Part shown: positions 5,547 through 11,020 of the stretch, piece after piece
Numbering within the stretch: position 1 is the stretch's first letter
Layout of the letters: the number at the start of each line of letters is the position of its first letter
From: an uncultured Acetatifactor sp.
GTDB lineage: Bacteria; Bacillota; Clostridia; Lachnospirales; Lachnospiraceae
Length of the DNA stretch: 11,020 nucleotides
NCBI GenBank assembly: GCA_947631715.1
Contig: CANRMK010000041.1
Location: forward strand, 1-11,020
Direction of reading: 5' to 3'
Made by a program: the position numbers and the translations under genes
Notes under the pieces: generated by a model
Databases searched by the model: none
What the model was told of the DNA's origin: nothing
Seen by the model: only the letters and a program-made list of their open reading frames with translations

Positions 5547-7499
5547 CTACATTTCTTCCATAATGGTGCCGTTCCGGTAGGCTTCCAGAAGCTCCTCCAG
5601 ATAATAGATATTTTCCTTGATCTCACGGCCGATATCCGTATCCGCCACCAGCTTTCTGCGGGGATAGGTCTCCACCTCGATAAAATCGGACACGATATCC
5701 GTTTCATTGACCAGCGCCGCCCTGGCGGATTCGAACTGCTCATGGGCCACCAGATGCATGCCGTGGGAATTCCCCACCAGAGTATAGCCGGCGATTCCCG
5801 TTTTCTTATGGTAGGCCTTGGAAAAGCCCCCGTCTATGATCAGAAGCTTTCCGCCGCACTTAATAGGGGACTCCCCGTGGATCTGTTCCACCGGCACATG
5901 GCCGTTGACGATGTGGGCTCCCTTAGTATCCAGGCCGAACTCCTCCAGAATGGCATTGACCGTCTCTTCCTGATCCAGCATTTGGTAATAGGGATTTTTT
6001 TCCTCCCTGTGCGTCTCCTTTTCCGCCACGAAATAATTTTCAAAGGTGGCCATCTTTTCCTTGCCGAACACGGGAGACCCCTTGCCCGTCCAGATATACC
6101 ACATGATATCCTGTCCGGCATTGCGCTCCGCGGCGTCCTTGGCGTAATACCCCCTCCTGGCGTAATACTCCAGGATATCGTACAGGGCCTTGCCCTTGTA
6201 TTCCTTTCCGAACAGCTTCAGAGAGGCGAAACTCCCGTCCGGATTTAAGGGCATGCAGCCGTGATAGAGCAGATTCCCGTTGTAGATCTTGTACAGGCCG
6301 CCCTTGGCGTAAAGGAACCGGATATGGCGCTGCAGCTTTTCACAGTGCATGAACGCCTGCTGGAGCCGCGCCATGACCTTGCTCTCCTCCTCGGTAAGCT
6401 CATAGGGCTTCTTCGGATCGATCGTGGGGAAATCCATATCCAGCATTTTATAATCTCTGCCGTCGATATTCACGGTCCCCTTTTCGTAATCGATCCTGTC
6501 CAGCATCTTCCGATGGTCCATCTCGAACTCGGGATGGCGCATGATCACCTGCCCCTCCAGCTTGAACTGCAGAATGGCCATAGCCTTGTGCATCTTTGTG
6601 TCAAGGCTTAGATCCTTTGTATTGTAATCCGTGTTGAACCGGATATTGAAAGCATCGCAGTTGGTATCCCCGTACACCTCCATGGCAAAGGTCGCCAGCG
6701 GCAGCAGATTGATCCCGTACCCGTCCTCGATGGTGGCCAGGTTCCCGTACCGCGCCGCCATGCGCAGCACATTGGCGATGCAGGCCAGATGCCCGCTGGC
6801 CGCTCCCATCCACACAATGTCATGGTTCCCCCACTGCATGTCCACTGAGTGATAATTGCAGAGGGTATCCATGATGATATGGGGGCCGGGGCCTCTGTCG
6901 AACACGTCCCCCACAATGTGGAGATGGTCGATCACCAGGCGCTGAATCAGATGGCTCAGCGCCACGATGAACTGGGGCGCCCTGCCGATCCGGATGATGG
7001 TGTGAATAATCTCATTGTAATAGGCTTCCTTGTCCTGTACCTCCTCTTTCTCCGTGATCAGCTCCTCGATCACATAGGCAAAGTCCTTGGGAAGCGCTTT
7101 CCTTACCTTGGAGCGGGTGTATTTGGAAGACACATGCTTCATCATCTGCACCAGGCGGTGAAGCGAGATCTTGTACCAGTCCTCCAGATTGTCTTCCTCC
7201 TGGAGCACAATGTCCAGCTTTTCCTCCGGATAATAGATCAGGGTGGCCAGGCTGCGCTTGTCCCGGTCGCTGATAGTATTTCCAAATTCTTCGTCGATCT
7301 TTCTGCGTATAGAACCGGATCCGTTCTTGAGCACATGGTTGAACTGCTCGTTTTCCCCGTGAATGTCCGTCAGGAAGTGCTCCGTCCCCTTGGGCAGATT
7401 CAAAATAGACTGCAGATTGATGATTTCCGTGGAGGCCGCGGCGATATTTTTGTACTGTTTCGCCAGGGCCTTTAAGACTTTCTTGTCATTCTCTTCCAT
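5547..7499 (-). CDS. fbp: class III fructose-1,6-bisphosphatase
   Basis: Hydrolyses fructose-1,6-bisphosphate to fructose-6-phosphate, the committed step of gluconeogenesis, in the cytoplasm. It has 650 residues; class III enzymes of Firmicutes are about 640-670 (B. subtilis Fbp is 671). This class belongs to the metallophosphoesterase fold, and its metal motifs are visible: DIHGE (45-49), GDVFDRG (197-203) and WGNHD (223-227). More sites lie further on, including HIVNGHVPVE and LLIIDGGFSKAYH. A GTG nine bases upstream is inside the ribosome site, so the ATG at 7499 after AGGTG is preferred. It is the last gene behind dapB with a 24-nt gap, so it is probably transcribed from the riboswitch-controlled dap promoter; no separate promoter is evident in that gap. 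Confidence 0.95.
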   Translation of the reverse strand: MEENDKKVLKALAKQYKNIAAASTEIINLQSILNLPKGTEHFLTDIHGENEQFNHVLKNGSGSIRRKIDEEFGNTISDRDKRSLATLIYYPEEKLDIVLQEEDNLEDWYKISLHRLVQMMKHVSSKYTRSKVRKALPKDFAYVIEELITEKEEVQDKEAYYNEIIHTIIRIGRAPQFIVALSHLIQRLVIDHLHIVGDVFDRGPGPHIIMDTLCNYHSVDMQWGNHDIVWMGAASGHLACIANVLRMAARYGNLATIEDGYGINLLPLATFAMEVYGDTNCDAFNIRFNTDYNTKDLSLDTKMHKAMAILQFKLEGQVIMRHPEFEMDHRKMLDRIDYEKGTVNIDGRDYKMLDMDFPTIDPKKPYELTEEESKVMARLQQAFMHCEKLQRHIRFLYAKGGLYKIYNGNLLYHGCMPLNPDGSFASLKLFGKEYKGKALYDILEYYARRGYYAKDAAERNAGQDIMWYIWTGKGSPVFGKEKMATFENYFVAEKETHREEKNPYYQMLDQEETVNAILEEFGLDTKGAHIVNGHVPVEQIHGESPIKCGGKLLIIDGGFSKAYHKKTGIAGYTLVGNSHGMHLVAHEQFESARAALVNETDIVSDFIEVETYPRRKLVADTDIGREIKENIYYLEELLEAYRNGTIMEEM

Positions 7500-7523
7500 A
7501 AGCTGCACCTTTCCCCCGGTCCC

Positions 7524-8291
7524 TTAACCTAAGACCTGGCGGATCACATCGCTCATATCGTACAGTCCCGCAGGCTTCCCCGCCAGGAACTTCGCCGCCT
7601 GTACGGCTCCCCTGGCGAACACGGCCCTGGAATACGCCGTATGGGAGAAAGTGATCACCTCGTCCGTTCCGGCGAAGATTACGTCATGCTCTCCCACAAT
7701 GGTGCCGCCCCTGACGGCGCTGATGCCGATCTCTTTCCCGGGCCGCTGCATGCGTCTCCCGCTCCTGTCGAACACATACTCATAATCCCCGCCCAATGCC
7801 TGGTTCACAGAATCCGCCAGGGCAAGGGCAGTTCCGCTGGGCGCGTCCAGCTTAAGCCTGTGGTGCTTCTCCACCACCTCCGCGTCAAAGCCCGCAGGGC
7901 CCAGCACCTCCGACGCTTTCTTCAAAAGCTGCAACAGCAGATTGATCCCCAGCGACATATTTGCCGATTTTAAGACAGCCACCTTTTCCGAGGCCGCCTT
8001 TACTTTCTCCAGCTGTTCCCCGCTGAGCCCCGTAGTGCACAGCACGCAGGGCAGCTTCCGCTCCACACAGCAGTCAAGCATCCGGTCCACTACTGAAGCT
8101 GTGGAAAAATCGATGAGGCAGTCCGCCTCCGCGTCACAGAGAGAAATGTCCGAAAATACCGGATACGGATTATGTCCGTCGTCCCTTGGGTCGATACCGG
8201 CCGCCATCTCAAGCTCCGGGTCCTCCGCAGCCATCCCGCTGATGACCTGGCCCATTCTGCCGTTGCAGCCGTGCATGATAATTCTGACCAT
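7524..8291 (-). CDS. dapB: 4-hydroxy-tetrahydrodipicolinate reductase
   Basis: Reduces the DapA product to tetrahydrodipicolinate with NAD(P)H, in the lysine/diaminopimelate pathway. It has 255 residues, the usual size. The N-terminal Rossmann domain carries the dinucleotide loop MHGCNGRMG (6-14) and, further on, LIDFSTA and CTTGLS. The catalytic segment is EKHHRLKLDAPSGTA, with the family His143/His144, Lys147 and Ser-Gly-Thr at 152-154. GISAVRGGTIVGEHDVIFAG (189-208) is the usual C-terminal core. The frame is open to 8330, but the ATG at 8291 follows AGGAAAGGA and gives the conserved N-terminus MVRIIMHG. It lies 99 nt after dapA; that gap contains a GC-rich hairpin. Confidence 0.96.
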   Translation of the reverse strand: MVRIIMHGCNGRMGQVISGMAAEDPELEMAAGIDPRDDGHNPYPVFSDISLCDAEADCLIDFSTASVVDRMLDCCVERKLPCVLCTTGLSGEQLEKVKAASEKVAVLKSANMSLGINLLLQLLKKASEVLGPAGFDAEVVEKHHRLKLDAPSGTALALADSVNQALGGDYEYVFDRSGRRMQRPGKEIGISAVRGGTIVGEHDVIFAGTDEVITFSHTAYSRAVFARGAVQAAKFLAGKPAGLYDMSDVIRQVLG

Positions 8292-8313
8292 ATTTATCCT
8301 TTCCTCGCAGTCC

Positions 8314-8328
8314 GCCGCCCCGGGCGGC
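8314..8328. other. GC-rich hairpin in the dapA-dapB gap
   Basis: GCCGCC-CCG-GGCGGC, a 6-bp stem with a 3-nt loop, about 23 nt before the dapB start codon. There is no T-run. It may set relative expression or message stability within the operon. Confidence 0.4.
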
Positions 8329-8390
8329 ATGATTTTCCGGCAAAAGCGCCTCGCACAGCGCCTATGCCCCCGCAGAGAGAACCTCCCTGC

Positions 8391-9275
8391 CTACAGGATC
8401 CCGTACTCTTTCATGGCTCTCTCAAGCCGCTTTGCGTTGACTTCCTCCATGCGGCATAAGGGCATGCGCAGAGCGCCTCCTATCATGCCCATCAACTCCA
8501 GCGCCTTCTTCACCGGAATGGGATTCACCTCGCAGAACAGGGCCGCGCACAGCTCCATGGCCCGCAGCTGCTCTTTCCGGCTTCCCTGGATATCTCCCTC
8601 CAGGAATTTCCGGCAGATCTCGTGGGTCTGCCTGGGCGCCACATTGGAGAGCACGGAGATCACGCCGATGCCGCCAAGCGCCATGATCGGCACGATCTGA
8701 TCGTCATTTCCGGAATAGATATCCACACAGCCCTCCGCAAGGGACGCCAGCTTTGCGATCTGGGAGATATTGCCGCTGGCCTCCTTGACGCCCACGATAT
8801 TCTCCACATCCTTACAGAGCCGCACCACTGTCTCCGGCAGGATATTGCAGCCCGTCCTGGAGGGCACGTTGTACAGAAGCACCGGGAGCTTTACCGACTC
8901 CGCCACCGTCTTAAAGTGGGCGTACAGACCGTTCTGGGTCGCCTTGTTGTAGTAGGGGCTCACCAAAAGCAGGCCGTCCGCTCCGGCTTTCTCCGCCTCC
9001 CCGGAAAGATAGACCGCCGTCTCCGTACAGTTGGAGCCCGTGCCGGCGATCACGGGGATCCTGCCGTTCACCGTCTCTACACAGTGCCGGATCACATCAA
9101 GATGCTCCTCATGGGTGAGTGTGGAGGCCTCCCCTGTAGTGCCGCACACGATAATGGCGTCGGTGCCTCCCTCGATCTGAAATTCCAGCAGCCTGTCGAA
9201 CTGTTCATAGTTGACTGACCCGTCCTCATTCATAGGTGTGACGATCGCCACGCCCGCTCCCTTGAAAATTGCCAT
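8391..9275 (-). CDS. dapA: 4-hydroxy-tetrahydrodipicolinate synthase
   Basis: Condenses pyruvate with aspartate-semialdehyde, the first committed step of lysine and diaminopimelate synthesis. It is a 294-residue TIM barrel (E. coli 292). Visible active-site features are GTTGE with Thr46/Thr47, SPYYN (Tyr108/109), YNVPSRTG with Tyr135 and Arg140, and the Schiff-base Lys164 in GVKEASGN. The ATG at 9275 follows AGGAGG; the longer open frame to 9539 is the riboswitch leader, not protein. At the position of the E. coli lysine-feedback Glu84 there is Thr86, as expected of the lysine-insensitive enzymes of Gram-positives (inference from alignment by eye). In that case feedback would act mainly through the upstream riboswitch. 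It is first in dapA-dapB-fbp. Confidence 0.96.
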   Translation of the reverse strand: MAIFKGAGVAIVTPMNEDGSVNYEQFDRLLEFQIEGGTDAIIVCGTTGEASTLTHEEHLDVIRHCVETVNGRIPVIAGTGSNCTETAVYLSGEAEKAGADGLLLVSPYYNKATQNGLYAHFKTVAESVKLPVLLYNVPSRTGCNILPETVVRLCKDVENIVGVKEASGNISQIAKLASLAEGCVDIYSGNDDQIVPIMALGGIGVISVLSNVAPRQTHEICRKFLEGDIQGSRKEQLRAMELCAALFCEVNPIPVKKALELMGMIGGALRMPLCRMEEVNAKRLERAMKEYGIL

Positions 9276-9320
9276 TTTCTTTTTCCTCCTGTCCCCTTTG
9301 AAAGCTTGGATTCCATGCAC

Positions 9321-9348
9321 AAAAAGGCCGGCGTCCCAATGCGCCGGC
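9321..9348 (-). terminator. riboswitch expression-platform terminator
   Basis: On the minus strand GCCGGCG (9348-9342), an 8-nt loop, then CGCCGGC (9333-9327), C and five T (9325-9321). It is 45 nt before the dapA start codon and directly behind the lysine aptamer, the position of an attenuator that forms when lysine is bound. Confidence 0.85.
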
Positions 9349-9374
9349 GGATATTCCATGCAGGATATACTTCC

Positions 9375-9547
9375 GATAGCGCCCCATCCGTTTTCCCTTT
9401 TACGGATGACAGTCATGCAGCTCTTAACTGTATGCCCAAGGGATAAGAACGCAGGATTCCTCCCCTTTCGGCGTCTTCCCCTTTTCCCCTCTCTCCTCTG
9501 CGCCTGCCGCATCAAAAGAGGTACTCCTGAAAAACGCAACCTCTATC
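9375..9547 (-). promoter_or_regulatory. lysine riboswitch (L box) aptamer
   Basis: A 173-nt aptamer in the dapA leader, the usual length for the class. It starts AAAGATAGAGGTTGCG, close to the start of the B. subtilis lysC leader, and P1 closes as GATAG (9547-9543) with CTATC (9379-9375). Inside are AGTA in the P2 loop-E region (near 9521-9526), GACGCCGAAAGGGG (near 9475-9462), TTGGGCATACAG and GACTGTCAT (near 9414-9406), and a P5 hairpin CATCCG/CGGATG (9403-9408/9385-9390). Lysine binding should favour the downstream terminator and lower dapA-dapB-fbp transcription. The genes it controls match the ligand. Confidence 0.92.
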
Positions 9548-9562
9548 TTTTATTTTAACTGA

Positions 9563-9591
9563 ATCATAGCATTTTCTTCCACGGGTGTCAA
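9563..9591 (-). promoter_or_regulatory. sigma-A promoter of the dap operon
   Basis: Minus-strand TTGACA (9591-9586), a 17-nt spacer and TATGAT (9568-9563): a perfect -35 and one mismatch in the -10. The predicted start is near 9556, a few bases before the lysine aptamer. Confidence 0.9.
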
Positions 9592-9614
9592 TGATTTCTT
9601 GCCGGCTTCCTGCA

Positions 9615-10112
9615 CTATTCCCAGACCTTGAACTTCACCGTCTCGATCTGGGATACCTCGTCTGCCATAACGCAGACGGAATCGGGGAGCACGATGCCTG
9701 TCAGGATCACGCCGGTCTCCTCTCGGTTCTTTAGCATGCCTGTCAGCTCTTCCTCCTCCACGATTCCCTTTTCCACCAGCCCCAGGACCTCGTCCAGCAC
9801 CAGAAGATCGCACTCCCCGGTGGCCAGCACTTTCCTGGCGAAATTAATGCCGTTCTTAATGTTGGCGATCTCTTCCCGCTTCTTTTCCTCCGGGAGGAAC
9901 TCAAAATTCTCCCCGGATTTCTCAAAGCGGAACAGCTTGATCTCCGGCTCCAGCCGCCTCAAAAATTCCGAATCCTCCAGCCCGCGCCCCTTGAGGAACT
10001 GAATGATCACAACGCTCTTCCCCTCGGTAGCCGCCTGGACCGCCTTGCCGATAGCCGCAGAAGTCTTGCCCTTTCCCTGCCCGGAAAAGATATAGATAGG
10101 TCCCTTTGCCAT
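9615..10112 (-). CDS. corrinoid adenosyltransferase (BtuR/CobO family)
   Basis: A 165-residue P-loop protein of the BtuR/CobO (CobA) family, which transfers adenosyl from ATP to cob(I)alamin or its precursors. Seen are IYIFSGQGKGKTSAAIG (Walker A, about 5-22), VVIIQFLKG, a FEKSGENFEF stretch where family members have a GEGFTW-like motif, and CDLLVLDEVLGLV (Walker B, near 108). The usual C-terminal TGRxAP motif reads TGIVLP, so the arginine is lost; the tail is short and ends KFKVWE. It is therefore a divergent member and its adenosyl transfer activity is probable but not certain. The frame is open to 10229; the ATG at 10112 has GAGGTG upstream and begins at the usual N-terminus. No cobalamin genes and no B12 riboswitch are nearby. 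Confidence 0.78.
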   Translation of the reverse strand: MAKGPIYIFSGQGKGKTSAAIGKAVQAATEGKSVVIIQFLKGRGLEDSEFLRRLEPEIKLFRFEKSGENFEFLPEEKKREEIANIKNGINFARKVLATGECDLLVLDEVLGLVEKGIVEEEELTGMLKNREETGVILTGIVLPDSVCVMADEVSQIETVKFKVWE

Positions 10113-10166
10113 AAAACACCTCGCCTGTCTCTGCGGTCCCGAGAAATATGATGCTGACGCACCACT

Positions 10167-10200
10167 CCCAGGACCCTCCCGGATGCTCCCTACATCTCCC
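10167..10200 (-). other. G-quadruplex motif in the adenosyltransferase leader
   Basis: On the minus strand there are five GGG tracts with loops of 7, 7, 1 and 4 nt: GGG-AGATGTA-GGG-AGCATCC-GGG-A-GGG-TCCT-GGG. This fits the standard G3+N1-7 rule. It spans the predicted transcription start and the first ~30 nt of the leader. Confidence 0.6.
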
Positions 10201-10229
10201 ACTTTAACACATTTCCCGGCATTTGGCAA
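10201..10229 (-). promoter_or_regulatory. probable promoter of the adenosyltransferase gene
   Basis: Minus-strand TTGCCA (10229-10224), a 17-nt spacer and TAAAGT (10206-10201), starting 12 nt after the stop codon of the SSB-like gene. This would separate the two genes transcriptionally and give a leader of about 80 nt. Confidence 0.55.
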
Positions 10230-10240
10230 ATGAACAAATC

Positions 10241-10888
10241 TTAAGATTGTGTCTGGGGTGTCTGCTCGACGATCTCCAGCTTGCTCACGGACACTTCAAA
10301 GGCCACCCGCTTCTCCAGATTCTCCTCGTCCACTTTCTTCATATATTCCCGGCTCTGGATTCTGCCCCAGACAGCGCACCGGTCCCCCACCGAAAAGCCG
10401 TTGGCGAACCTGGCGTTTCTTCCCCAGCAGATGCAGGGTATGTAATCGGATTTGCCGTAAGGCCTGTTCACCGCCAAAAGCAGGTCGGCGATCTCTCTGC
10501 CCAGAGGGGTCTTGCGGTAAATGGGGGGCTTGCAGATATAACCGTCCAGGAAGATCTGGTTGGTCTTGGAGCTCTCCTCCATCTCGTCCACAAACGCCAG
10601 CTCCCTTGCGAACACCGAGAGCACCAGGCGGTTCCTGTGCTCCTCATGGCGGTTGTAGGACCTGAACTGTCCGTTCACGCTCACCAGATACCCCCTGTAA
10701 TCCGCCGTCACATCAACCAGGCGTTCCGATACCATCACCGGGATCGTATCGAAGCTCTCGCTGAGCCGCTGGCATTTCACATCCATCATATAGAATCCCT
10801 CTCCGTAGATCTGATGGCTGTAGGTAAAACCGCTGACGATCTCCCCCATCACTGTCACCTGATTGTTCTCGATCACTCTGTCTGTCAT
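10241..10888 (-). CDS. single-stranded DNA-binding protein-like, two OB folds
   Basis: A 215-residue protein with two SSB-type OB domains. The first (about 8-100) includes NQVTVMGEIVSGFTYSH, a long FYMMDVKCQRLSESFDTIPV strand pair and GYLVSVNGQFRSYNR. The second (about 108-208) has the clearer SSB signature: NQIFLDGYICKPPIYRKTPL, then REIADLLLAVNRPYGKSDYI, PCICWGRNARFANGFSVGDR and VWGRIQSREY. There is no acidic DDIPF-like C-terminal tail for protein partners; it ends EQTPQTQS. This two-domain form is found in Clostridia beside the ordinary SSB and probably has a specialised role (inference). The ATG at 10888 has AAGGAGAGGA upstream. The stop codon lies within a 12-bp palindrome AATCTTAAGATT. 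Confidence 0.82.
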   Translation of the reverse strand: MTDRVIENNQVTVMGEIVSGFTYSHQIYGEGFYMMDVKCQRLSESFDTIPVMVSERLVDVTADYRGYLVSVNGQFRSYNRHEEHRNRLVLSVFARELAFVDEMEESSKTNQIFLDGYICKPPIYRKTPLGREIADLLLAVNRPYGKSDYIPCICWGRNARFANGFSVGDRCAVWGRIQSREYMKKVDEENLEKRVAFEVSVSKLEIVEQTPQTQS

Positions 10889-10948
10889 TTTTTCCTCTCC
10901 TTCTGCCGTCCGGGGCGGCCTTATGCATTTTAAGATTTTTTCCGGTAG

Positions 10949-10978
10949 ATATTACTATTTATACAATATTTTGGACAA
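10949..10978 (-). promoter_or_regulatory. probable promoter of the SSB-like gene
   Basis: Minus-strand TTGTCC (10978-10973), an 18-nt spacer and TAATAT (10954-10949), in a markedly AT-rich stretch about 60 nt upstream of the start codon. The remaining bases to 11020 show nothing I can assign. Confidence 0.5.
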
Positions 10979-11020
10979 AAATAATACCTTTTTTCACCGC
11001 GGGAAATCCACCGTTTCGTC

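Noticed and set aside
5541..6248. Long plus-strand frame opposite fbp (235 codons), and a similar one at 6849-7475
   Set aside because: Both lie antisense to the well-supported fbp gene, lack ribosome sites and show no recognisable motifs; they are shadows of its codon use.
9276..9539. N-terminal extension of DapA by 88 codons
   Set aside because: The extension is the riboswitch and terminator read as codons; the ATG at 9275 has a strong ribosome site and gives the normal DapA length.
10113..10240. Cobalamin riboswitch upstream of the adenosyltransferase gene
   Set aside because: The gap is only 128 nt and I see no B12-box-like sequence; the leader is G-rich instead.

Overview
The window looks like chromosome from an anaerobic Firmicute, most likely Lachnospiraceae or a related Clostridia. 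The evidence is indirect: a DUF1836 regulator, a YerC-type TrpR-like repressor, a class III fructose-1,6-bisphosphatase, a lysine-riboswitch dap operon, a bactofilin/LytM pair, strong AGGAGG-type ribosome sites, sigma-A promoters with 17-nt spacers and moderately high GC. No species marker is present and I see no phage, IS element, CRISPR, tRNA or rRNA.

Layout: (1) 1-869, minus: the N-terminal 289 codons of a lipoprotein substrate-binding protein of an ABC importer, running off the left edge. (2) 951-1601, minus: a DUF1836 protein, divergent from (3) 1815-2126, plus: a YerC/TrpR-like repressor whose leader carries an 18-nt perfect palindrome. (4) 2127-2348: intergenic, holding a strong bidirectional terminator and a run of 19-20 bp tandem repeats. 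(5) 2349-3680, minus: a two-gene operon of a membrane-anchored, catalytically dead LytM/M23 protein followed by a bactofilin. (6) 3681-3991: a 311-nt gap with no protein gene, filled by a large structured RNA candidate. (7) 3992-4777, minus: a HisA isomerase of the eukaryotic (yeast HIS6) type, standing alone. (8) 4977-5468, plus: a small low-complexity lipoprotein with an internal 33-bp duplication. (9) 5547-9275, minus: dapA-dapB-fbp, preceded by a lysine riboswitch with an intrinsic terminator and a near-consensus promoter. (10) 9615-10112, minus: a corrinoid adenosyltransferase-like P-loop protein with a G-quadruplex motif in its leader. (11) 10241-10888, minus: a two-OB-fold SSB-like protein. 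The last ~130 bases hold the SSB promoter and nothing else I can assign.

How it fits together: DapA and DapB catalyse the two committed steps to tetrahydrodipicolinate (lysine, and in spore formers dipicolinate). Their riboswitch would shut off transcription when lysine is plentiful. The gluconeogenic phosphatase Fbp lies 24 nt behind dapB, so it may share this control. The bactofilin and inactive LytM protein are probably an envelope-shape or septation module. The other genes look like single housekeeping units.

The most interesting object is the structured RNA candidate at about 3754-3990. It has a 14-bp outer stem, a large two-sided internal loop, a 31-bp inner stem and a multi-hairpin head with a possible pseudoknot. 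Two G-U pairs in the inner stem would be A-C mismatches on the other strand, so the RNA probably reads on the plus strand, against both neighbouring genes. I could not name its family with confidence.
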